64,000 bases of DNA from Chromobotia macracanthus (taxonomy: Eukaryota; Chordata; Actinopteri; Cypriniformes; Botiidae). Below the pieces are notes generated by a model, which was not told the DNA's origin, made no database searches, and worked only from the letters and a program-made list of their open reading frames with translations. Where the stretch lies: contig JAZGTH010000015.1 of NCBI GenBank assembly GCA_036877525.1, forward strand, positions 8,145,001-8,209,000. The letters run 5' to 3'. Position 1 is the stretch's first letter. Each line of letters starts with the position of its first letter. Shown here piece by piece: positions 13,420-22,809 of this stretch. The position numbers and the translations under genes were made by a program.

Positions 13420-13995
13420 TATATATACAAACATGAGTGGCACAGTGAGTGAGCCACTGTCCCTCCAGGCTGAGCCAGAAGTTTGTGTGTTCTCCCTGTG
13501 TCAGCATGGATTTCCTCCGGGTACTCCAGTGCAGGTTGGGTAAATTGGTTATTTCAAACTGCCCTGAGCTGTGTGAGGGTTTGCCCTGCAATAGACTGGC
13601 CATCTATTCAGGATGTACCCTGCCTATGGCCTAAGATGCTGGGTAGGCTCCAGCCCCCTGTGACCATAAAGAGGACAAGTGGGTTTGGAAAATGGATGGA
13701 TGGATGGATGTACAAACATTATGGGGGAGGGCAGATTTTTTTTAAATATACAATTTCATATACAATATAATATACAATCCATATTTGTGATGTTTTGAGG
13801 TGTCATACACTAAATACATGAAAACTGCTAATCTATAGTGTATTTGTGTTTGTAGTGCAAGTGTGCGACATTTTTATATCGAAATCCATACTGTTATAGT
13901 ATATATAATGTGTTTTACATGCATTACCATATGTCAGATTTGTATATGGGTAAAAGGTGTATTGAATAAAGTCTGACTTTGTCTCATACAGGTGA
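2961..13995 (+). CDS. kcnn4: Intermediate-conductance Ca2+-activated K+ channel KCa3.1 (5' end outside window)
   Basis: Eight coding exons: 2961-3056, 4846-5300, 5843-5978, 8247-8357, 10522-10643, 12537-12606, 13140-13306 and 13992-13995, with matching phases and GT-AG junctions. The last exon adds one base and a TGA, so the protein ends in DHR. About 386 residues are visible. Human KCNN4 has 427, so roughly the first 60 residues and S1 lie upstream. Visible parts are S2 to S6, the selectivity filter (TFLTVGYGD, exon at 5843), a calmodulin-binding region (exons at 10522 and 12537) and a C-terminal coiled coil. The Thr before VGYGD and the Val after the M|G junction match the KCNN4 residues T250 and V275; SK channels have Ser and Ala there, so KCNN4 is favoured over KCNN1-3. 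The RASYRSIG-like S4-S5 area also fits. The channel lets K+ leave the cell when calmodulin binds Ca2+. Introns contain microsatellites and repeats but no other gene. Confidence 0.93.
8420..8507. repeat. (TTTC)n microsatellite
   Basis: Polypyrimidine tract of TTTC and TTTTTC units directly downstream of the kcnn4 exon at 8247-8357. It is intronic and produces spurious open frames on both strands. Confidence 0.9.
9301..9330. repeat. Perfect 12-base inverted repeat with 6-base loop
   Basis: ATTTGGTTAAAT, loop GAATAG, then ATTTAACCAAAT. A second small inverted pair (GAATAG/CTATTC) sits just before it. It lies inside a kcnn4 intron and could form a hairpin. No function is evident. Confidence 0.8.
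9867..9910. repeat. (GT)22 microsatellite
   Basis: An uninterrupted run of GT dinucleotides in a kcnn4 intron. Confidence 0.95.
10670..11190. repeat. GGTTCT/AGAACC-rich interspersed repeat
   Basis: Many copies of AAAGGTTCTTT and the reverse motif AAGAACCTTTT occur in this intron segment, for example near 10700, 10766, 10813, 10877, 11076 and 11146. The pattern resembles a class of palindromic repeats common in fish genomes. No coding frame of note is present. The family was not identified. Confidence 0.6.
13348..13415. repeat. (AT)n microsatellite
   Basis: A run of about 33 AT dinucleotides 40 bases after the donor of the penultimate kcnn4 coding exon. The SINE-like insertion at 13435 follows it immediately. 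Confidence 0.95.
13435..13710 (+). mobile_element. Short interspersed repeat with (GGAT)n tail and 9-base target duplication
   Basis: The block begins GAGTGGCACAGTGAGTGAGC and ends in GGATGGATGGATG. It is flanked on both sides by TACAAACAT (13426-13434 and 13711-13719), which reads as a 9-base target-site duplication. Internal phrases such as TTCTCCCTGTGTCAGC and TTTCCTCCGGGTACTCC, and a GATGTACCCTGCCT...GGTAGGCTCCAGC block, match a very common teleost interspersed repeat whose family name I cannot give with certainty. This copy has diverged and is in the last kcnn4 intron. Confidence 0.75.
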
Positions 13996-14410
13996 TTTGT
14001 GACTCTCGGAAACGTGTAGTGAAAGTCACTATACTCTGCATCCTCTGAGAGTTCGTTCTCGTGTGCTGATCTTACGGAGGAATTGTATGATGTATGAACC
14101 TTTTATTCACACAAGACTTAAAGCAGCAACTAACACAGAGACTATGATGTTGTGACAAAAAATAATTACAAGTTCTGGAACAAAGTCAAGTCATTTGTAT
14201 TTATGATGGTAATGTTTGTTTATCTAATACTATTTGTAGCTAATGTTTCCTCAATGCTTTTAACAGGAACTTAGAAAAGGACTTCAGCTTTTGGAATGTG
14301 TTAAATGTTTAAGTTCTGAGGGTGTGAAACTTTCTCTTTTTTTACAAACTAGCAGTCCCTTTATAGATGATGTTAATAAGTGATATTAAAGGTTTTCATC
14401 TCTAAAACAC
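13996..14410 (+). other. kcnn4: Probable kcnn4 3' untranslated region
   Basis: The segment follows the TGA at 13993-13995. An ATTAAA that could serve as a poly(A) signal lies near 14385. The true end cannot be fixed without transcript data. Confidence 0.4.
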
Positions 14411-16164
14411 ATGTGGCTTAAAAACTTATCTCAGATATTGGGAATATGAATCATGCTGAGTATCTTGATTATAATATTAGGCATCACTTTCTATTGTCTG
14501 TAATCTCTAATCTGATCCACTGTTTCTGGTTGCGCAAGGACATAATATAAAGTTACAGTGCATGTGGATGTGCATGTAATCTGTGTATGATACACTAATG
14601 TAGGTCTCTTCATTAATGTGTCATACTTAACTTTGCTGACAACATTTTCAAGGGCAAGTCAGATAAAATAGGTGCCACTAATATCTGTCAGACCTTTAAT
14701 ATGACCTTTAGGCACACTTTAAAGAGGTTTCATGGATTAAGGTCTTCTAAACGGTGTAACACTGCATTTAAGTTCATTAAGACAGAGGCTCAAGAAAGAA
14801 GTTGTTCTTTGGTTTGTAAGTATCTCCCCCAGGTGGACATAAATATGTATTGCGCATTTGAGAATTGAAGAACTTTATTATTTAGAATGTAGTTATACAC
14901 CACGGCCCTGGAGGTCAGTTTTCAAAACAAACATATTCCTCGATGCAATATTATGAATATATAAAAGCAATAAGAATATTCAGCACCTTTTAGAACAAGA
15001 GTATTTACCTCAAAATGTTTTCTTTTTCTAACTGAAGCACGAACAGGAATGTTAGCTGTTTAATGCTGATTTCACTCATTTAAAACAGCTGGCATAAAAA
15101 AGTCATCAGTGGAACATATGAATTGCACCTCACTCTTTGTTTGACCAATCAAATGTTGCGGCTTGAAGGAACTAAAAAGCAGGCAAACACAGCAAAGTTA
15201 AAGCTAAACATTTTACTGCTTTGGATTAAAGATGTTTATCTGCAAGTTCTTTGCATGTTGTATTGTGAAATCTACATAAAAAGATGGGAGAAAATGAAAA
15301 ACGTTTACAGCATTACTTTTGCACATTTTAATAAAACCATCTTGTGTTAATGCAAGTTTGTGTTAAATATAAATGATTAAACTTCAAAACAAGAATACAA
15401 GAATGTACAAAAACAGTAGTTTGGATAGTGTGGTTACTGCAATTTTCACACTCAGCTTTCTCTAAATTGTGCCAAATCCCACATACAATCAATGTTGTTT
15501 TTAAAATTATTAATTTACATAGAACTTTTTAAATGATGAACTTAGCAAAGTATAGCAAAACATTTTATTGCTTTGGATTAAATATGTTTATCAGCAATTT
15601 CTTTGCCTGTTGTATTGTGAACTCTTCACACTAATGAACACTTCATTAAAAAGATGGGAGAAAATGAATTGAAAATGTTAACAGCAATACTTTTGCACAT
15701 TTTAATAATAATAAAGCCATCTCATGTTAATGCAGGTTTGTGTTAAATGAAAAATGAACACAATCCTGCATTACCATTAAACTTGTATTTAAAAACAACA
15801 AGATATTAATTTTTCTGTAAACTTGTATATTGTTTTTATTACAAATTATTACAAAAACTCAGAATATGATACATTTTCTCTTTGGTCATAGTTAACATAC
15901 ATATACCAACACTTTCCATTCCTTTTCGAACATGAAACTTAACATTAAGGTTAAAGTGTCACTATTTATGCAGTTATGAATTTGGCCTTTTATTTTATTC
16001 AGCCAATTATTTTATTTAAATACTCAGTCAACATAAATTCACCACCATAACCCTAAAAATCACACAAACGTTATGCACAAGTAACAACACACAAGTAAAA
16101 TATAAAATTATAAACCTTCAGGTCTGAATTACACATCTGTCTCAAACAGCAGAGACTGATTCAT
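14411..16164. other. AT-rich intergenic stretch with a duplicated 200-base block
   Basis: No gene was recognised. The stretch between the kcnn4 3' end and the zinc-finger stop codon probably includes the 3' UTR of the latter on the minus strand. It contains a tandem duplication at about 15196-15400 and 15544-15760. Confidence 0.6.
15196..15760. repeat. Tandemly duplicated block of about 200 bases
   Basis: Copy one is about 15196-15400 and copy two about 15544-15760. Shared strings include GCTTTGGATTAAA, GTTGTATTGTGAA, AAAAAGATGGGAGAAAATGAA and ACTTTTGCACATTTTAATAA. Copy two carries small insertions. Neither copy encodes a convincing protein. Confidence 0.8.
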
Positions 16165-19100
16165 TTAATCCACTATGGTTTTGTGTGTGTGTTTCAGGGG
16201 TTTGGTATTTTTAAGCATATGCCACAGTAAAGCAGAGGGTCTTGCAAACATCTGGCCACAAGTACAATCAAAATCTGCTATGCACTTTGTCTTAGCATAC
16301 TGTCTGCTATTTAACGATCCGTTTTTTTGCTGTAGCCCTCGCTTGTGCCAGGTCAGTTTATGTGCCCCTTCGAATGTATTTCCACAGCATGCACAAACAA
16401 ATCGAACGGACTCTGCATGCTGCACCTGGTGCCTCAGCAAATGAAGCTGCCGTTGAAATGACCTTCCACACTGACATCTATATAACCGTGAGCCACGGTG
16501 TAGGTAGCGATGACGTACTTGTAGTGCTGGTTGCCTTGAGATTGCACCACAATGACGACAGGGGAAAATGGCCTTAGAGCGCCAGGTTTGCTGATGTTGC
16601 TTTGGCAAGACTAAATCCTGGCTCTTGTTCTCACACATGGCCACTACTGTGAGCGGACCTGGTGTAGGAACCTGCACCTGGGCAGTTGATGTGTGCGGAG
16701 AAACCTGAGGCTGGTTCTTCTGGAGAAGTGCACCTACCAGGGTGGGAAGGGACACTGAGGTCACAGGGGCAGCTCCTGGTACCTGAAGGGGTCTAACATT
16801 TCCAGCTAACAGAAAGGGTGTAATATTCCCCGGTACTTGAAGAGGTGTAACATTTCCGGGTAACAGAAGGGTTCTAACATTCCCTGGTACCTGAAGGGGT
16901 CCAATATTCCCTGGTACTTGAATGGGTGTAACATTCCCTGGTACCTGAATGGGTCTAACATTCAATGGTACCTGAAGGGGTCTAACATGTCCAGGTAACT
17001 GAGGGGGTATAACATTTCCTTGTACCTGAAGGGGTTGAACATTTCCAGGTAACTGAGGGGGTATAACATTTCCTGGTACCTGAAGGGGTTGAACATTTCC
17101 AGGTAACTGAGGGGGTATAACATTTCCTGGTACCTGAAGGGGTCGAACATTTCCAGGTAATTGGGGGCGTATAACATTGCCTGGTACCTGAAGGGGTCGA
17201 ACAAGAGCTGCAGGTGTCTGTCTTGGAGCAGACATGAACTTATTACTATTGACTGATACTAAAACAGGTGCAGAGAAATTTACAGCAGGTGAAAAAGATA
17301 GAAAAACTTTGTTTTGAACTTGAAGAGATGGATTAAAAGGTGTAGGAATACGAAGGGTCATCCTGGATTGGTTAGGCACGGAAGGACGCTCTATGGAGGG
17401 TGAACACAGAGGAACACTGGGGTGAGCAACCGAAACACTAGGAGGGCAACGAGGTCTGACAAGAGTTTGTGGCACAGTCATAGTTTGTGGATGTAAATCA
17501 GTCAACTTAACAGGTTTTTTTCTTTCAGACTCCCTTTCTGTCCTTCTTTTTGTCTTTCGATGATGGCTGCACGAGTCAACAGCATTTGAACCTGTAGATG
17601 ATTGTGAGTCGGAGCTCAAGTCCTCATCTGGGCTGTACTCTGTGTCTCCGGAGGGTAGACTGTCATCATCTTTCTCAGCCACATCAGTACATTCATCATC
17701 AGTACTGGAACCTGTAGACGATTCTGAGTCCGAGCTCAGGTTCTCAACGGGGCTGTATTCTGTGTCTCTGTGGGGTAGACTGTCACCATCTTTCTCAGCT
17801 GGTCCAGTACTTTCATCTTCTTGTATCTCATATTCCACCTCGCAAGGTGGCTCCGATTGGCCTGAGGGAGATGAGGAACATGAGGAGCTGAAGGTGTCAT
17901 TCTGTTCTTCTTTAATAACAACTTTAATCACATCGTGACTGGTCATTATAGAGTCCAGAGGCAAACATTTAGTGTCTGTTTTATTGCAAGAGGTTTGATT
18001 TGTGGTGTTTGCACCCTCGCAAGATTGAACTTGACAATATGAATGATCGTGCAAAAATGTATTGTCCAAACTACTGCTGATTACTGGCTCTTTACTGATA
18101 TATCCTGTCTCTTCTATTTTAATTAAAGGTTTAATGTTCTCCAACTCCACTTCCTGCTTAACTTGTACTTCCTGCTTATGCTTCTCCAGATGTGCATTCA
18201 GATGCCAGGTGCATCTGAAGGGGACTCGACAGGTTGCACAGATGAGATTGTGGTTTGGATGTGCATACTTTAGATGTAACGCCAGGGAAACAGTGCGGCT
18301 GAACTTCTTCTGACATAGATGACAGCACACCTCATTTGTGTGTGTATTAAAATGTTCTGTTAGCTTATCCAGGAAAGGGAAGTCCTCTCCACACACACAG
18401 CACACACCATCCTCACTTTCATCATCACTTGATTCTTCTGAGATGTTGCATTGAGCAGAGACTGTGCTGTCACACCCCTAAAGACAGTAATTAACAAGTC
18501 AATGAAAACTGAAATGGTAGTTTGTACAGTACACATTGAAGACAACAACACTAATACATTGCTATGGTTAAAGGCAACAGTTGTTAAATCCTAAATCAAA
18601 GCAGGCTGGAAACTGTCATGCTGTCAGCTCAAGTACACAGTAAATATGCCATTCATTGGTCTAAGGATGTTTTTTTGGCCTACAAGCAAACAAAAAGTGT
18701 GTAAAAATTGTGAAATTCTGTGAAATACAATGAGCTATCTTGAGTCGAGTTTAAAAATTGTTTTGAATGAGACTTCCACATAGAGTTTTGCTGAAGAGTG
18801 ATGAAGAGCCTGCATGCTCGGAATGTCAATAATTTATTTTTGGAGCTTTGATGTGCTAACTTTTTAAATTGTTCTGCTTATACAATGAGCTATAACAAAC
18901 CGTGAAGCCGAGATTACTTTTGGTAGCGGTGCAAACCTTTTCCATTATTTATTTCACAATTTTGTTTTTGTGTAACCGTTGCATAAAAATAGCACTGCTT
19001 GTGAAAAATTAGTGCGAAGCAAAACCTGTTCTTCATGGTTTAGTTTAATGTGCGTGACTGCCAAGGTAAACAGATTCAAGATCTTTAGTGTCATATGTAC

Positions 19101-19383
19101 TAGTCCAATGAAATACAGCATAACAGATGGCAGGCAAGCAGGCAATTTAGGAAGTTGTCGCTAGAAAAGAACCACCTAATAAAGGAACTGGCTCTAAAGG
19201 ATATAACTAACTACCTATACACCTGTAAGTCCATACAGATTAACAGTCAATAAGACAGATTGTATGTGTCATAGATTGTATCATAGAAAGATGAGCCTCG
19301 AGTCTGATGCTCCTGACTTTTTCACCATTTAATGCACTTACAGACTTCTGGATGGCAGGGTCGTCAGCTCCCTGCATTTCCAT
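16165..19383 (-). CDS. C2H2 zinc-finger protein with a central 9-residue repeat array
   Basis: Two coding exons: 19342-19383 (start ATG at 19383 in the context GCCAAGATGG; 14 codons) and 16165-18477, joined in phase by GTAAGT and TTTAG sites. The product is about 784 residues and probably a nuclear DNA-binding regulator. Three C2H2 fingers lie near residues 40-60, 66-87 and 94-114. An acidic Ser/Asp-rich stretch with two similar SPxEDLSSDSxSSTGS-type copies follows. Next are a basic patch (KTKRRTERESERKK), a Pro/Val-rich region with sixteen PGNV-type nonapeptides (16774-17202), and a second cluster of about four fingers near the C terminus. Some of these are non-standard: one has Cys-x-Cys spacing, and the third and fourth have irregular His spacing. 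I do not recognise a named orthologue. Human KCNN4 also has zinc-finger genes nearby. A GTG-initiated reading of the large exon alone would miss the first 38 residues. Confidence 0.85.
16774..17202 (-). repeat. 27-base coding minisatellite (16 units) inside the zinc-finger gene
   Basis: The repeat unit encodes VRPLQVPGN or the alternate form VIPPQLPGN. Sixteen units in frame give 143 codons, the last unit one residue short. The middle units alternate two forms, giving a 54-base higher-order period. Several units have diverged (RTLLLPGN, TPFLLAGN). The frame is preserved throughout. Confidence 0.9.
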
Positions 19384-19850
19384 CTTGGCTCCAGCAGCAC
19401 ACTCCTCCTACTCACAGGGTAACATTTCCATGGCAACTGTTTCACGGCTACTTTTGAAACAGTAAGAAAAACAACTTAAATACATTAAAGATCGCACAAG
19501 AGGTATTCGACGTACCTTGTTTGACTTACCTCGTTTAAGTTACAGTAGCTCAAAGTGTGTCTTGCTCTGTCTAAATCTGATTTTTTTTCAGTTAATGTAG
19601 GAAACTTTTTTTATAATACAAAATCCAGAAAGAGTTTGTACGATATTTGGCTATTTTAAAGCGTCTTGTCATATAACACTGACTTTATGTCAGGTGCGTC
19701 GAACATGACACATTAATATTACTGTATAGGCAACCCTACGTGAACAAAATAAGAGAATTTCAGACCTTACATTGTACCGTAATCCTGTCGCCTTTTACAT
19801 AACAGAATGACAGAAAGTGTGAAAAAGTTGCCTTAAACGCATGTACTTAC

Positions 19851-19985
19851 AGTATCGTGTTTTCATTAATAATTTTCGTGTTGTTGGATTGGCTCCTCCC
19901 CCAGACATCTGCGCAAGCGCCAGTCCGTCTTCAAAATCTTTCCGGGCTACAAATGTTTTTGTGTTGCGCATGCGCCGTTATTTTA
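19851..19985 (-). promoter_or_regulatory. Probable promoter and first non-coding exon of the zinc-finger gene
   Basis: On the minus strand a NRF1-type site TGCGCATGCGCC (19965-19976), a second GCGCAAGCGC-like site (19911-19921) and a CCAAT box (ATTGG on + near 19887) lie in a locally CpG-rich patch. They are followed by a strong donor GTAAGT (19845-19850). This suggests a TATA-less promoter with a 5' UTR exon starting just above 19851. A short upstream frame, 7 codons starting ATGG, lies at 19408-19431, ahead of the main ATG. Confidence 0.5.
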
Positions 19986-20827
19986 ATCACAATTAAAGCA
20001 AATATCCACATTTCATTGTAAATGATTGTTGATTGCCTGTTACTTTGTTATTATGTAGTTGGAGATGTGATTCCTTTATGGATCCCATTTTCTTATACAA
20101 TAATATAACTGCAGTGTTTTTCACTTTTTATCCTTTGATTTGCAGTTACTGACCACTTATCTGACCACTGACCTATCTCTGTGGTCACTTGCACTCTGCT
20201 TTGAAAGTATTCATATTTCCACCAGATCTGCTCTCCATGCCATGGCTGTTATAGTCAAATTATTCTCTGCCAGATGCTATAAATGAAAGTGAACCTTAAA
20301 GTGGGTATTGCATGGGATATTTCGTAGTAGAAAACTTGGACCTTTAAACTTAAATGAAAGCAATAACATTTTCTTTTCTTGAAGCATTTATATAGAAATA
20401 CAATGCTGTAATCTTATTTTGTAATACGAATGCTGCAATCTCATTCAAGAAAGAATAACTTCTCCAAACAGATATCTTCAAAAGCTTAACATATTATTGT
20501 TTACATCAGCCGAATATGACTTGAAATAAAAAACAAGGCTTCTTTACATTTCATGGTTTACATCACTAAATCTTTGCACACTATCTCTTATATTACAAAT
20601 AAGTTTAATTTTCAACACATGAGTGGTATGACCTTTGCAAGCGCTGACTCATTTTCACAGTATAAACCACTAATCCCAAATTGCAAGTTACAATAGTGAC
20701 CCAGATCTCACAGTACTACTTCTGTGACTCAGTCTTCTCTCTGAGAAACGCCTCCTTTCTGAAATCATCTGAGAGGGCCCAGTTCTCTTTAACAATGACC
20801 TCAGGTTTTTTTTCACAGGAGCTCATA

Positions 20828-22809
20828 TTATCCCTGTGACAGCAGCCGGCTATACTCAGAAAGGGCAGATGATTTCTTAACACCCAAATTCTTGTCGCAT
20901 AATGAAACCTGAAAACACATTGAGCATTTGATTGTCTTGTACTGAGTTCCAATGTTAAATACATTTGATAACATTTGTTTAATAATGTGGTTTAACATTG
21001 TTTTACTTTATATAAATATGTACTGAGTTCCAATGTTAAATACATTGGATAACATTTGTTTAATAATGTGGTTTAACATTGTTTTACTTGATATAAATAT
21101 GTACATCTCGATAATGAAAACTAGTCCTTTAGGTAGAACTAAAGCATTTATGTCTGCCTTACCAGTTTTTCACTGCAGATCTGAAATCTTTCAAGAAAAA
21201 CTGATCTGTTTGCGCTTTACCACCTCCTGGTATTTGATTAACAACAGCTATTTCCTGACCTGCTCTTGTCAAAGCGTCTTTCCCATCATTCTCCATCATA
21301 GGTAACAAGAAAAGATTGACTTCTGTTTCCAAGTAGTCTCGACTCAACCCTGGGAATATGTTTCAATCCAATATGGACAATGTTCCTACAATAGAAAGTA
21401 CATCACCATACCACAGTCAACGAGCCAAACAATCATCAAATCAACATGAAAAGTTTGAGACTAGGCACTGATGAATCATGTTTTGACTGGCATGTGGAGT
21501 ACAGATTAACCTTTATATTTAAGATGGGAATGAGCCATGAGCTTGTCAACTGCCATATGCATCTTCTTCAGGTTCCGTAGACAGAAATCCCAGAAACAAG
21601 TCTTGCTTGTTCTGCAGAAAAACAGGAAAAAAACACACATATAACCATTCTTCTCAACTGAATCTGTAAGAACATGCTTGTGACAACACCAATGTACTGT
21701 CAATGTAGCTTTAGAAGTAATGATGAGTGTTGATGGTTGTCTCACCTATGTGAGGTTCCCTTCCTGCAATCAAACCTTAAAATTATAGGAAAAAATATGT
21801 CCTTGCCTCCATAGCACTGTCACCAATTCAACTGGTCATCTACTAGCTTTATGCTGTGCTTCATCTTCTCAGGGGGAGGAGTTTAGTCTGGCCAATCACA
21901 GCTAAAAATAAAATCACACAGCAAAGGTATCAAGGTCATTTAAAAAGAGAAAATATCAAAACAGAAAGCACTCAAAATACTTGCTATTTGTGATAATTTA
22001 AGAAGGAAAATGTGAGAAAACAACTCACGATCAATAGCTCCACCAGCTGCAGCTGAGCCCATACCTCTGTTCTGGTTCTGCTAAACAGGTTGAGTGGGCC
22101 ACTGGCCTGCCCTCTCCAGTTTGGCAGTTCCTGCACCCGAGGCTGATAGAACAACATCAGGGGTACTCCCAGGTTTTCCCTCCTCCTCTCTGGTCTTAAT
22201 AAGCATGATCGGCTTTTCCAAAGGTGGGGTCCCACTCACAGAAGCACTTGGTTTGGACTGAAACAATGCATATTCCCATTCTTTACAACACATAGTATTA
22301 CAACAATGTCACTACTATTAATTATAGAACACAAGCCAACTCAAAAAGAAAATTATTCACTATTGTTTGTTTGTATAGGTCAAACATACTCTTTCTCCAG
22401 GTGGTCTGGCAAGAATAATGGGGGGTCTTCTGTAAGAGTTCCAGCAGATTCCTCGCTCCCATCCTGAGGATACATGATACCAATATCATAACATTTGATT
22501 TACTTTAAACAATAGATTTAATGCAATGAACAGCCAATAAACAGGACAAAGACACTTTGTCTTAAACAATAGTGAGCTGACTATCTAGAGCATCTTAAGT
22601 CAACGAACATCAATGAGGCATTACAATGCAGTGTAGGCTGGCACCTCACGTTTTGACACTCGGGTAGATTCACACCCTGCGCTCACGGGGAACATAATCT
22701 CGATCACGGCTGGGACCGGACAGGTTTTGACCCGGCGGTCCGGGGTCTCTGTCCGTCGCCTTCTCCCATGTCCGTACATGCCGGGCTGTCTGTGATCGGA
22801 CTCCGACAT
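20828..22809 (-). pseudogene. smg9: Unprocessed smg9 pseudogene (NMD factor SMG9 remnant)
   Basis: Exon-sized pieces match SMG9 in order on the minus strand. They are 22621-22809 (MSESDHRQPGMYGHGRRRR), 22390-22463 (PPIILARPPGER in a shifted frame), 22029-22257 (PLEKPIMLIKTREEEGK; WPTQPV), about 21785-21893 (MKHSIKLVDDQLNW), 21511-21611 (LMAHSHLKYK), 21163-21385 (LETEVNLFLLP) and about 20828-20908 (FHYATRIW). Introns are retained, so this is not a retrocopy. Damage is spread over all parts: frameshifts in exons 1 and 2, TAG at 22081-22083 for the Tyr of QPVYQ, a one-base loss after LNW giving TGA at 21820-21822, a frameshift before DFC, TGA at 21363-21365 in place of a conserved Cys, and a short deletion after ATRIW. 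About 400 bases remain where the whole GTPase core should be, and no P-loop is seen. SMG9 is a partner of SMG1 and SMG8 in nonsense-mediated decay; this copy cannot supply it. Confidence 0.88.
20940..21101. repeat. Two tandem copies of an 81-base unit
   Basis: TACTGAGTTCCAATGTTAAA begins at 20940 and again at 21021. The copies are nearly identical, with only a few differences, so the duplication is recent. It lies between the last two exon remnants of the smg9 pseudogene. Confidence 0.92.

Noticed and set aside
16962..17204. 80-codon frame with regular FDPFRYQ-type repeats
   Set aside because: It is another reading frame of the coding minisatellite in the zinc-finger gene; the repeat pattern comes from the DNA period, not from selection on this frame.
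22081..22293. smg9 exon 3 frame taken as a small intact gene
   Set aside because: It is open only within one exon remnant and ends at a TAG inside the conserved QPVYQ segment.
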